Origin: Sinorhizobium sp. 8-89
GTDB taxonomy: Bacteria; Pseudomonadota; Alphaproteobacteria; Rhizobiales; Rhizobiaceae
Reading direction: 5' to 3'
DNA length: 64,000 nucleotides
Assembly: GCF_030124325.1 (NCBI RefSeq)
Contig: NZ_JASKLR010000007.1
Coordinates: 62,001 to 126,000 of the forward strand
Part shown: piece after piece, positions 29,434-37,061 of the stretch
Numbering within the stretch: the first letter of the stretch is position 1
Layout of the letters: each line of letters starts with the position of its first letter
Position numbers and translations under genes: made by a program
Notes under the pieces: model-generated
Told to the model about the DNA's origin: nothing
The model's database searches: none
The model's input: only the letters and a program-made list of their open reading frames with translations

Positions 29434-31443
29434 CTAGGCTGCATTTCCGGTTTGCGCTTCCACCCTTTTCACTCCGACGACGGGACTCGCACTCAGGACC
29501 TCGTAGACGTCGAGGGCAGTGGCCCGCCCCTTGGCCTGCGCTGCGCCGAGCGGGCGGAATGCGATGACGTCCTTGCATTGGGCAACGACCGCGCCGCTCG
29601 CCATGATCGTCGTGGTGAAATCCTTGTTCATGCCCTCAAGCCGCGAGGCGACATTTACCGTGTCGCCCATCGCCGTATATTGCAGCCGCTCCTTCGCGCC
29701 GACGCTGCCGACAACCGCCGTCCCGGTGTGAATTCCGAAGCGCGTGCGGAATTCCGGTAGGCCCCTTGCTCTTTGTTTTTCGTTGAATGCCCGCAGCCTT
29801 TCCTCAACGGCGAGGGCGCAGCGACAGGCATGTTCGGCATGTCGTTCGTCGGCGACCGGTGCGTTCCACATGGCAAAGACCGAGTCGCCGAGGAACTGGA
29901 TGATCGTGCCGTTGTGAGCGTCGACCATCTCGCTGAAAATATCGAAATATTCCGAAAGCATTGCCACCACGTCCTCTGGCGCATGGCGCTCGCTGATCGT
30001 GGTGAAATCGTAGATGTCGGTGAAAAGCGCCGTCACCTCCTGGCGCCAGGCGGCGCGGCCGCTAAATTGCCCGGATTCGACGCCCCGGCGCACCAGTTCC
30101 TTGGGCACATAGAGCGCGAAGGTGGAGATCGCGTCGCGCGCCTTGTTCATCGCGCCGTTCAGCGTCGAGATTTCCGTGACGCGCGAGGGCACGTCGATCG
30201 GTGTCGTGAAATCCAGATCCTGCAGGCGGTTGGCACTGGCGGTCAACTGATGCAGGGACTTCGTAATCAGGTGCGCGAGAACGAGCGCGCTGAGGACGGC
30301 GAGCACCACGACGGCGCCAGAAACCGCGAGGCCCTGGAGCAGGACGGAGTTGGCGGTCGCCATCAGTTCGTCAAGGGGGGCGGCGACGACGACCCGATGC
30401 CCGGAAAGCAGCAGGGCCGACGCCAGCGGCGTCACAACGACGAGATAGGTGCGATCGCCGACGTCGACGAAGCTCGCCTTGCCCGGGGGAGGGGGGTTGA
30501 GCCGGATGCTCTGGACGAGCGGATCGTGTTGCGGCGCAGCGACCGGGTCATATTTCTGTTTAGCCGCCATGATACGCCGCATCATGGCGGGATCAGAGTG
30601 GATGATCGGCCGTCCGACCGCGTCGAGGATGAATGAAACGGAACCGTCGGTGAGCCGCTCGCGCGAGAGGAAGTCGGTGATCGTGTCAATAACGACGTCC
30701 GCGCCGATGACGATTTTTCCGTTTCCGTGATGGGCTTGCGATATCGTCATTCCCAGCTTGCCGGTCGTGGCCATTTCGTAAGGTCCGATCGACACGGGAG
30801 CTTTCCCGTCGACAGCGGCCTGATACCAGGGGCGGGTTTGCGGGTCGAAGCCGGTCGGTGTCGCTCGGCGCTCGGCGAAGTGTATGCCGGCTGCATCGAG
30901 GAACAGCAGGCGGTTGACCGGCTTTCCTTCGGCGTCTTTTTCCATCGAGCGCACGGCAAGCATCGCGCCGCGTGGCGCATCGAGCGCCATGCGCCACGCG
31001 GGCATTCCCAGATCGACGACTTGGAAGAACCTGCCATCGGGGTAGCCAACGTAGATCCCGTCGATATGCGGAGATCGCATGATGCCTTCGCGCAGAATCG
31101 CGATCTTGTCGTTCTGCCGTTCCGGCGGCGGCACAAGGAAGGAATTGGCCACCGACGCGACAAGGCCGACCAATGCCGATGTGTCACCCGAAAGGACGCC
31201 GAGCCGGTCGACAAGACGACTGACGAAGGCGCGCATGCTGGCTTCGGCATCTTCGATCGCGGCATTGCGCGATCGGCGGTAGTCGAGGCCGACCAGCGTG
31301 GCGGATACCGCGATGAGCATCGCAACCATCACGAGGGCAAACAGGGATCGGAGAGAATGCGTCCAGATCGCGGGGTGCCTGTTCTCGTCGGAGCCGCGCA
31401 TGCGTTTTCCCGTCTGTAAGTTCGCCGCCAATCTTTGCAGCAT
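29434..31443 (-). CDS. Membrane class III adenylate/guanylate cyclase with dCache sensor
   Basis: A 669-residue protein: transmembrane segment at about 32-53, a periplasmic dCache sensor (about 55-365, with the typical QTRPWYQAAV at 202-211), a second transmembrane segment at about 370-393, a HAMP linker, and a cyclase domain from about 465. The metal aspartates are Asp476 (LFTDIYDF) and Asp520 (FLGDSVFAMWNAP); the catalytic Asn region is YTAMGDTVNVASRLEG. It should make cAMP in response to an external signal; rhizobia encode many such cyclases. An alternative start is ATG 31401. A 20-base palindrome lies 72 bases upstream. Confidence 0.9.
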   Translation of the reverse strand: MLQRLAANLQTGKRMRGSDENRHPAIWTHSLRSLFALVMVAMLIAVSATLVGLDYRRSRNAAIEDAEASMRAFVSRLVDRLGVLSGDTSALVGLVASVANSFLVPPPERQNDKIAILREGIMRSPHIDGIYVGYPDGRFFQVVDLGMPAWRMALDAPRGAMLAVRSMEKDAEGKPVNRLLFLDAAGIHFAERRATPTGFDPQTRPWYQAAVDGKAPVSIGPYEMATTGKLGMTISQAHHGNGKIVIGADVVIDTITDFLSRERLTDGSVSFILDAVGRPIIHSDPAMMRRIMAAKQKYDPVAAPQHDPLVQSIRLNPPPPGKASFVDVGDRTYLVVVTPLASALLLSGHRVVVAAPLDELMATANSVLLQGLAVSGAVVVLAVLSALVLAHLITKSLHQLTASANRLQDLDFTTPIDVPSRVTEISTLNGAMNKARDAISTFALYVPKELVRRGVESGQFSGRAAWRQEVTALFTDIYDFTTISERHAPEDVVAMLSEYFDIFSEMVDAHNGTIIQFLGDSVFAMWNAPVADERHAEHACRCALAVEERLRAFNEKQRARGLPEFRTRFGIHTGTAVVGSVGAKERLQYTAMGDTVNVASRLEGMNKDFTTTIMASGAVVAQCKDVIAFRPLGAAQAKGRATALDVYEVLSASPVVGVKRVEAQTGNAA

Positions 31444-31514
31444 TGCACGGCGTTTGCATAGAACTTGTTAATTGGCGCGGCAGTCGTGGGTGAAAGGCGC
31501 GGGTTGAATCCAAA

Positions 31515-31534
31515 ACGTAAGCAATTGCTTACGT
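31515..31534. promoter_or_regulatory. Perfect 20-bp palindrome upstream of the cyclase gene
   Basis: The half sites ACGTAAGCAA and TTGCTTACGT form a perfect, spacer-free palindrome. It lies between the cyclase start (31443) and the stop of the small secreted protein gene (31557). There is no long T-run on either side, so an operator is more likely than a terminator. Confidence 0.5.
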
Positions 31535-31556
31535 GGAACTCGCGTGGGACAGCCGG

Positions 31557-31883
31557 TTAATAGCCCAAACCCCGTTTCTGGCGTTCGAGCGAGGGCGGCA
31601 ATCGACTTCCCCGAAAGGCCGGGCCGTCGCCCTCGCGGCACTTGTAGACCGTGTCGTAGCCCGGCCCGCGCGAGGACTCGAATGGCGCCCAGCGATCGAC
31701 GAAGACCTGCTCGCAAGCCACCCTCGGCGGATCCCGCAGCGGATCCTCGGCGCGGACGCCCGGAAGGTCATAGTAGGCCGGAGCCAACTGCGGCGCGCGT
31801 TGCGTCGCGAGCGCAGCGCCCGTCGAGACACCCAGGAGGAAGGCGGTGGAGACAGGCACCAGGACGGATCGAAGCAAAATCAT
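31557..31883 (-). CDS. Small secreted protein of unknown function
   Basis: A 108-residue protein starting at ATG 31883, chosen because it begins the signal peptide MILLRSVLVPVSTAFLLGVS, cut near AALA-TQ. The mature part has two cysteines (RVACEQVFVDRW and DTVYKCREGDG) that could form a disulfide. The frame is open upstream to 31970. I do not recognise a family; the export signal and the short length suggest a periplasmic protein. It is divergent from the RNase D-like gene. Confidence 0.6.
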   Translation of the reverse strand: MILLRSVLVPVSTAFLLGVSTGAALATQRAPQLAPAYYDLPGVRAEDPLRDPPRVACEQVFVDRWAPFESSRGPGYDTVYKCREGDGPAFRGSRLPPSLERQKRGLGY

Positions 31884-32012
31884 GCTCTCGGGCTTTCTCG
31901 GGAAGGGATCGGCAGAGTCGCACAGGAGAATGTACGGTATTGCCTCCGGCAAACTTGCGCTATAGGCCAACTGTGTTCCAATTCACGTGCTAAATTCATC
32001 TGGGGATTTTCG

Positions 32013-32639
32013 ATGGCGAATACAATAAGGTTCCACGAAGGCGATATTTCCGCGGACGATGCCGCCCGCTACACGGGCGCCATCGCGATCGACACGGAAA
32101 CGCTGGGCCTGGTCCCCCGCCGCGACCGCCTCTGCGTGGTGCAGCTTTCACCAGGCGACGGCACGGCTGACGTGATCCGCATCGCCGCCGGACAGAAGCA
32201 AGCGCCGAACCTTGTTGCCATGCTCGCTGATCCGACGCGCCTGAAGATCTTCCACTTCGGACGCTTCGATATCGCCGTGCTCTTCCACACCTTCGGCGTC
32301 ACGACTACACCGGTCTTTTGCACCAAGATCGCCTCGCGGCTGACGCGCACCTACACCGACCGGCATGGGCTCAAGGACAACCTGAAGGAAATGCTCGACG
32401 TCGATATTTCCAAGCAACAGCAGTCGTCGGACTGGGCAGCCGACATCCTCTCGCCGGCACAGCTCGAATACGCCGCTTCCGACGTGCTTCACCTCCATGC
32501 GCTGCGCGACAAGCTGATGGCGCGTCTCTTGCGCGATGGCCGTATGGAGCATGCCGAAGCCTGCTTCGCCTTCCTGCCGACACGCGCCAAGCTCGACCTG
32601 CTCGGGTGGGAAGAAACGGACATCTTCGCCCACAGCTGA
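32013..32639 (+). CDS. RNase D-like 3'-5' exonuclease
   Basis: A 208-residue DEDDy exonuclease domain: AIAIDTETLGL (first Asp-Glu pair), FHFGRFDIAVL (second Asp) and the last motif YAASDVLHLHAL with Tyr and Asp. It lacks the HRDC domains of full RNase D, so it is the short form common in alphaproteobacteria. It probably trims tRNA or other RNA 3' ends. The frame is open far upstream, but ATG 32013 begins the family sequence. Confidence 0.85.
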   Translation: MANTIRFHEGDISADDAARYTGAIAIDTETLGLVPRRDRLCVVQLSPGDGTADVIRIAAGQKQAPNLVAMLADPTRLKIFHFGRFDIAVLFHTFGVTTTPVFCTKIASRLTRTYTDRHGLKDNLKEMLDVDISKQQQSSDWAADILSPAQLEYAASDVLHLHALRDKLMARLLRDGRMEHAEACFAFLPTRAKLDLLGWEETDIFAHS

Positions 32640-32642
32640 CGT

Positions 32643-33074
32643 TTACGGCGTCAGCCACAGGACGGCGGCATAGCGCGCCGCCTTGCCGATCGTCACGAAG
32701 ATCAGAAACAGCGTGGGCGGCGTCCTTAGCAGACCGGCGGCAAGCGTCAGCGGATCGCCGACGACAGGCAGCCAGGAAAAAAGCAAGACCGGCTGGCCGT
32801 AGCGCTGGAAGAGCGCCTCGGCTCTTTGCCGCGCCGTCGCCGAAACCGGAAACCAGCGGCGGTTCTCAAAACGAATGAGAAAGCGGCCAAGCGCGAAGTT
32901 GACGATAGCACCAAGGACGTTGCCCGCGGTCGCGGCCAGAAAGAGGGCGGCGCGGTTTGTCTCGCCCGCAAGCGCCGCTGCGACGATCGCCGCTTCCGAA
33001 AGACCGAAGAGCAGCGTCGCCGAGAGGAAGGCCGCCGCAAAGACGCCGGAGATGATGCCGAAATCTAGGCTCAG
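32643..33074 (-). CDS. YqaA/DedA-like membrane protein, start codon unclear
   Basis: About 143 residues with hydrophobic segments at the N-terminus (SGVFAAAFLSATLLFGLSE), in the middle (FLAATAGNVLGAIVNFALG), then the family pattern YGQPVLLFSWLPVVGDPLTLAAGLLR, and a C-terminal segment. This is the YqaA family of small SNARE-associated-like membrane proteins of unknown transport role. There is no ATG, GTG or TTG in frame from well inside the upstream gene to deep in the conserved part. The best candidate is CTG at 33074, which overlaps the TGA of the upstream gene (CTGA) and would give an MSLDFG start. Confidence 0.7.
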   Translation of the reverse strand: MSLDFGIISGVFAAAFLSATLLFGLSEAAIVAAALAGETNRAALFLAATAGNVLGAIVNFALGRFLIRFENRRWFPVSATARQRAEALFQRYGQPVLLFSWLPVVGDPLTLAAGLLRTPPTLFLIFVTIGKAARYAAVLWLTP

Positions 33075-33352
33075 CTCCTGTCGACGTGGCCGAGATCGCG
33101 CTCCGGCTCGATCACGTCGCGGACTCGCTGCTTCAGCTCCTTCGGCCCGGGGAAACCGCCATCGCGCTTGCGCTCCCAGACGAGCTCGCCATCGACGCGG
33201 ATCTCGAAATTGCCGCCGGTACCGGGAATAAGTGCGACTTCGCCGAGCGTATCGGCAAAGGTCGACAGCAGCTCCTGCGCCATCCAGCCGGCGCGCAGCA
33301 GCCAGTTGCACTGGGTACAATAGAGGATCGTGACGCGGGGCCTTTCGCTCAT
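33071..33352 (-). CDS. SelT/SelW/SelH (Rdx) family thioredoxin-like protein
   Basis: A 93-residue protein with the redox motif CTQC (12-15) in VTILYCTQCNWLLRAGWMAQEL and the later segments GTGGNFEIRVDGELVW and GGFPGPKELKQRVRD, as in bacterial Rdx proteins, which carry cysteine where animal homologues have selenocysteine. The expected role is thiol-disulfide chemistry; the substrate is unknown. It is coupled by a four-base overlap to the YqaA-like gene. Confidence 0.85.
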   Translation of the reverse strand: MSERPRVTILYCTQCNWLLRAGWMAQELLSTFADTLGEVALIPGTGGNFEIRVDGELVWERKRDGGFPGPKELKQRVRDVIEPERDLGHVDRS

Positions 33353-33404
33353 CTCAGGTTTTCCTGTTCGCGCTAGATCATAAACATGATCTATTCTAAT
33401 AAGT

Positions 33405-33456
33405 TAGAGCGGGATGCGGGCGGAAAACCGCGCACACTTTTCCCCATCCCGTTCTA
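33405..33456. repeat. Short GC-rich intergenic palindrome (GCGGGAT family), second copy
   Basis: AGAGCGGGATGCGGGCGG, then AAAACCGCGCACAC and TTTTCCCCATCCCGTTCT: the outer parts GCGGGAT and ATCCCG are inverted repeats and the whole resembles the element at 5108-5153 in the other orientation. It lies between the Rdx gene and the doxX-like gene. Confidence 0.6.
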
Positions 33457-33619
33457 GCGTTCAAACCATATCGGTGCTCCGGGATGGTAACAACCAGCCT
33501 TTCACGTTCTCTTCACATACATGTTAACTTTAATAGTCATGTTTTTATCGAGGGAAGCTTGAATTGCGAACAGCAGCCAGCAAGAGAATTGCTGCAGTGC
33601 TACCAGCCCAGAGGAAATC

Positions 33620-34075
33620 ATGACCGACACCACCGCTACGACAGCCCGCCCGCGCGCGATCCTGCCGGCGCTCGAAAAGATCTACCTGTCGCTCGACACC
33701 TTCGCCGAAACGCTGCTGCGCGTGCTTGCGGGCGCTCTGCTCGTCACCCACGGTTACGGCAAGATCCTCGATCCCTTCGGTGCCGTTGGCATGGTGGAAG
33801 GGCTGGGCTTTTATCCGGGTGTCTTCTGGTCGCCGCTGCTCGCCGCCACCGAATTCTTCGGCGGGATCTTCATCGCCATCGGCCTGCTGACCCGCCCTGC
33901 TGCCTTCGCGGCGACGATCGTGCTGCTGGTCACCGTCTATTTCCACGGCATCGTGCAGGGCCAGGGGCTCGGCGGCGCCGAGAAATCGATCCTTTGGGCC
34001 GCGATCACATTCTTCTTCGCTGTCCGCGGCGCCAACAGCCAATCGGTCGATGCCAGGTTCGGCAAGCAGTTCTGA
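33620..34075 (+). CDS. DoxX family membrane protein
   Basis: A 151-residue protein with four hydrophobic segments (near residues 33-50, 68-92, 96-115 and 118-137) and the family patterns VLAGALLVTHGYGKILDPFG and FFGGIFIAIGLLTRPAAFAA. DoxX proteins are small quinone- or thiol-related membrane proteins; the function in rhizobia is not settled. AGAGGAAATC precedes the ATG. Confidence 0.85.
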   Translation: MTDTTATTARPRAILPALEKIYLSLDTFAETLLRVLAGALLVTHGYGKILDPFGAVGMVEGLGFYPGVFWSPLLAATEFFGGIFIAIGLLTRPAAFAATIVLLVTVYFHGIVQGQGLGGAEKSILWAAITFFFAVRGANSQSVDARFGKQF

Positions 34076-34174
34076 TCTCTTAGACGGTGACGCGGCCGCT
34101 TACCCGCCGCGTCCCTCTGCCACCTATGGCACCGCGCGTATATTCAGGTGCACGTTAACCTGCATGACGAAGGT

Positions 34175-34570
34175 TCACGGCGCCACGCTGCGGATCGTCA
34201 TGCGGTGCACCTTTCCCGCCCGATCGAGCCAATCGATCGACTGCCCGACGGAAAGACCGATCAGCGCCGCGCCGATCGGCGTCAACACGGAAATCCGGCC
34301 CGCTTCGATATCGGCCTCTCCGGGGTAGACCAACGTCACCTCCTTGGCAAAGCCGTTGTCGGCATCGAAGGCGACGGTCGAGCCCATCTGCACGCTGTCT
34401 TTCGGCAAATCACGCGTGGCGATGCGGGCCCGTTCGAGCTCCGAAAGCAGGGTTTCGGCGACGTCGGGGATGCGGTCGAGGGCCGATGAGGCGAGTGCAG
34501 TAAGGCGCGCGTGATCCTCGGCGTTTATGACGATCGGTGGAAGTTTCTTGCGGGTTGCATTGTCCGCCAT
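34175..34570 (-). CDS. rnk: GreA/GreB-type elongation factor, Rnk-like
   Basis: A 131-residue protein starting at ATG 34570. A short N-terminal helix region (LPPIVINAEDHARLTALASS) is followed by a GreA/GreB C-terminal FKBP-like domain (VQMGSTVAFDADNGFAKEVTLVYPGEAD and VLTPIGAALIGLSVGQSIDW). This is the layout of Rnk, the regulator of nucleoside diphosphate kinase, which binds RNA polymerase but has no cleavage-stimulating coiled coil. Upstream starts at 34594 and 34609 are possible. Confidence 0.82.
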   Translation of the reverse strand: MADNATRKKLPPIVINAEDHARLTALASSALDRIPDVAETLLSELERARIATRDLPKDSVQMGSTVAFDADNGFAKEVTLVYPGEADIEAGRISVLTPIGAALIGLSVGQSIDWLDRAGKVHRMTIRSVAP

Positions 34571-34605
34571 GACGATATCCGTGTTTGGGCGCATGGTCGC
34601 CGACC

Positions 34606-34707
34606 GCATGTTTCCTTAAATCGGAGCCGATTTACGGATAAAGACCTGCAGCAATTGAAGGTGCTACAGCGTCCTTTGCGTGTCTGATAAGACGCGCGCC
34701 GCTGTAG
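34606..34707 (-). repeat. Two-hairpin intergenic repeat, copy 7
   Basis: A reverse copy: GCATGTTTCC, TTAAATCGGAGCCGATTTA (stem), CTGCAGCAATTGAAGGTGC, then GCGTGTCTGATAAGACGCGC and GCTGTAG. It lies just before the rnk start in the 516-base gap 34571-35086. The rest of that gap holds only a weak 21-codon reading frame at 34878-34943 (basic, with AAGGAAC upstream) that I do not call a gene. Confidence 0.85.
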
Positions 34708-35086
34708 AGGCGCCATGATCGCGATTGTTCCTGTGAGATGTTTGCGCTCGCCGCATTGAGGCCTGCGGAATGGCCGCAGACGTTCTCGATGCGAAAGGCT
34801 CCCCTTCCCGGAGAGCGCACGCATCCGGGCCGGGGTCAGGTTCCTGCGATAGGGCAGACCCGGAAGGAACAACGGAAATGGATCGCAAGCGTCAGCATGG
34901 GCGCAGAGTCGGAAAGTTCGGCGGCGAAGTCAAGGTCATATGACCGCCTCTTGAACCGTGGTGTCGGCCGTGTTCAATGTTGCTCGCTGACAGGAGGTAG
35001 CGGCCGGTCTGGCGACCGACAAGATTGACCGATCCCTCGGCCGCCGCCAGACAGCAAGGCAGTTTCGTGATGGAGGAGATTTGGCT

Positions 35087-35566
35087 ATGAGCGAAGCGAT
35101 CGAAGGCGGCTGCTTTTGCGGACGCATCCGCTATCGGCTGAAGGATCGGCCGATGTTCGTCCATTGCTGCCACTGCAGCGATTGCCAGCGGCAGACGGGC
35201 AGCGCTTTCGTGCTGAACGGCATTTTGGAGGCGGAAAACGTCGAGCTCCTGCGAGGCGAGCCCGTCATGGTCACGCTGCCGACCTCGAGCGGCCGCCCGC
35301 ACGACGTCTATCGCTGCGCCGATTGCCAGTCGGCGCTCTGGAGCGATTATGGCCGGCGCAAATGGCTCTCCTTCGTCCGCATCGCGACACTCGACCGGCC
35401 ATCCGGTTTTCCGCCGGACGTGCACATCTATACGCGCTCGAAACTCGACTGGGTGCCTCTTCCGGACGGCGCCAAGGCTTTCGACGAATATTACGACATG
35501 CAGGCGCTGTGGCCGAAGGAAAGCCTGGCGCGGCGCGACCGGGCGCATGCCAATGCGAAGGGATAG
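35087..35566 (+). CDS. GFA/CENP-V domain zinc-binding protein
   Basis: A 159-residue protein of the glutathione-dependent formaldehyde-activating (GFA) fold. Zinc ligands are in GGCFCGRIRY, HCCHCSDCQRQTGSAF and CADCQSALW. Family members are often annotated as glutathione-formaldehyde enzymes, but most have no tested activity. Start ATG 35087 is eight bases after GGAGGAG; a TTG at 35081 is unlikely. The gene is followed closely by an acetyltransferase gene. Confidence 0.85.
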   Translation: MSEAIEGGCFCGRIRYRLKDRPMFVHCCHCSDCQRQTGSAFVLNGILEAENVELLRGEPVMVTLPTSSGRPHDVYRCADCQSALWSDYGRRKWLSFVRIATLDRPSGFPPDVHIYTRSKLDWVPLPDGAKAFDEYYDMQALWPKESLARRDRAHANAKG

Positions 35567-35573
35567 GACATCG

Positions 35574-36140
35574 ATGAGAGAGATGGCTGTGACGCAAAGC
35601 GAGCGCGAGAAGATGGCGGCGGGCGCATGGTACTGCTGTATCGACCCGGAACTCGATCAGTTGCGCAATCACGCGCGCAGGGCGGTTCACCAGCACAATT
35701 CCCTGCCGCCGGACGAGCGTGGCAGCATGGCCCCGGTCTTGAGAGCGCTCTTCGCTGGGGTGGCTGATGGCGCCTTCGTCGAGGCGCCGTTCCATTGCGC
35801 TTATGGCATAAATATAACGCTCGGCGCCCGCGTCTACCTGAACGCCGGCTGCACCATCCTCGACACCGCTTCCGTCGTCATCGGCAGCGACACGATGCTG
35901 GGACCGGGCGTGCAGATCTATTGCGCCGAACACCACAAGGATCCGGCGTTGCGCCGCGAGGGACTCGAAATCGCCCGTCCTGTCGCCGTCGGCGAGAACG
36001 TCTGGATCGGCGGCGGCGCGATCATTCTTGGTGGCGTGACGATCGGCGACGGCGCGATCGTCGGAGCGGGCGCGGTGGTCACGCGCAATGTGCCAGCGGG
36101 TGCGACGGTGGTGGGGAATCCGGCGCGGGTTCTTCGGTGA
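35574..36140 (+). CDS. Sugar O-acetyltransferase (maltose acetyltransferase/NodL family)
   Basis: A 188-residue left-handed beta-helix enzyme. It starts with the maltose-acetyltransferase N-terminal region (SEREKMAAGAWYCCIDPELD) and has hexapeptide repeats from about residue 70, with the active-site region CAEHHKDPALRR and the end VWIGGGAIILGGVTIGDGAI and VVGNPARVL. It should transfer acetyl from acetyl-CoA to a sugar hydroxyl. NodL of rhizobia belongs to the same family, but no nod genes are nearby, so a general role is more likely. Seven bases after the GFA gene; ATG 35583 is an alternative start. Confidence 0.88.
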   Translation: MREMAVTQSEREKMAAGAWYCCIDPELDQLRNHARRAVHQHNSLPPDERGSMAPVLRALFAGVADGAFVEAPFHCAYGINITLGARVYLNAGCTILDTASVVIGSDTMLGPGVQIYCAEHHKDPALRREGLEIARPVAVGENVWIGGGAIILGGVTIGDGAIVGAGAVVTRNVPAGATVVGNPARVLR

Positions 36141-36172
36141 GGTCCGAAGAAAGGAACAGGAGGGCTTTGTCG

Positions 36173-36682
36173 ATGGCCGATAACGTGGTGATACAGGTTC
36201 GTCCGGCGCGCACCGCGGACGTGCCGGCGCTTCGCGCTTTTCTGAACGAGATCATACGGATCGGCGGCACCACCGCCCACGAAGTGCCGTTCACCGACGA
36301 AAGCTTTGCCGCGCATTTTCTGACAAGTCCGGGCTTCGTCAGTTGCTACGTCGCGGAGGATGCTGACGGCCGGCCCTGCGCCTTTCAGGGATTGGAACGC
36401 TGGGATGGCCTCCCGGATGGTTGGGTAGATATCGGAACCTTCGCCCGTCCTCACGCGAAAGTTCGCGGTGCCGGAACGGCGCTTTTTGCCGCCACGAAGG
36501 CGCATGCGCATGCCGCGGACTTCCAGGCAATCAACGCGACCATTCGTGCGGACAACACCAGCGGACTGGCCTACTACGGCAAGATGGGCTTCGTCGATTA
36601 CAAGATCGACAAGGCAGTGCCGCTGAGGGATGGGCGAGCCGTTGATCGAATCTCGAAGCGGTATCCGCTCGAGCAGGCTTGA
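36173..36682 (+). CDS. GNAT family N-acetyltransferase
   Basis: A 169-residue GNAT domain protein starting at ATG 36173 with GGAACAGGAGGG upstream. It has the N-terminal strand IQVRPARTADVPALRAFLNE, the acetyl-CoA loop region FARPHAKVRGAGTALFAATKAHA, and INATIRADNTSGLAYYGKMGF near the end, the common pattern for amino acid or antibiotic acetyltransferases. The substrate is unknown. It follows the sugar acetyltransferase by 32 bases and is probably in the same operon. Confidence 0.85.
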   Translation: MADNVVIQVRPARTADVPALRAFLNEIIRIGGTTAHEVPFTDESFAAHFLTSPGFVSCYVAEDADGRPCAFQGLERWDGLPDGWVDIGTFARPHAKVRGAGTALFAATKAHAHAADFQAINATIRADNTSGLAYYGKMGFVDYKIDKAVPLRDGRAVDRISKRYPLEQA

Positions 36683-36836
36683 GGTACTTGCGAGCGCGGC
36701 GCCGGGTGCCTCATGGTCAATGCGCCGACCCTTCGATCCATCATTCTCGGGCTGGAATCGCCGGTGGAAGATCGGGCGGATCGAGAGGATGAATCCGAAT
36801 TGGCGAGACCTCTATTTCGAGCTTTGGTGAGCATGG

Positions 36837-36859
36837 ATCCTCGGGTCAAGCCCGAGGAT
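36837..36859. repeat. Intergenic hairpin repeat, copy A
   Basis: ATCCTCGGG-TCAAG-CCCGAGGAT is a perfect nine-base inverted repeat within GGATCCTCGGGTCAAGCCCG. A second copy in inverse orientation lies at 37001-37029. The 379-base gap 36683-37061 has no gene; it looks like decayed repeat DNA. Confidence 0.65.
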
Positions 36860-37000
36860 GACGGCGGAGAGGTGCAGTCGGTCCCGTGCACCTGCATTTG
36901 CCGCAGGGGCTCTCAGCCATCCGCCACGCCGGTCATCAAGCCGTCAGGGGTATCGAATCGTTTCCGAGGGACGCGGATGCGGCAGGAGGCCCAATCCACT

Positions 37001-37029
37001 CGTCATCCTCCGGCTTGACCCGAGGATCC
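37001..37029. repeat. Intergenic hairpin repeat, copy B (inverted)
   Basis: CGTCATCCTCCGGCTTGACC and CGAGGATCC: the reverse complement of the element at 36837 with one mismatch in the stem. Together the two copies bracket about 140 bases. Confidence 0.6.
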
Positions 37030-37061
37030 AATCACAAGCATCGCCCCTTCAAATGACGCAA

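Noticed and set aside
33380-33405. CTATTCTAATAAG before the doxX-like gene as an Irr box
   Set aside because: Only one half resembles the consensus and the symmetric half is missing; it is better explained as the edge of a dispersed repeat.
34800-34885. Possible 4.5S/SRP RNA, because of GGGTCAGGTTCC and CCCGGAAGGAAC
   Set aside because: The GGAA loop is present, but the conserved symmetric loop (CAGG/AGCA) and the closing helix do not fit; the similarity is too short.
34878-34943. A 21-codon basic reading frame with AAGGAAC upstream
   Set aside because: Short, no similarity that I recognise, and lies in a repeat-rich gap; mentioned only in the neighbouring repeat entry.
35574-36140. Naming the sugar acetyltransferase nodL
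   Set aside because: The family is right, but no nodulation genes or nod boxes are visible and many housekeeping paralogues exist.
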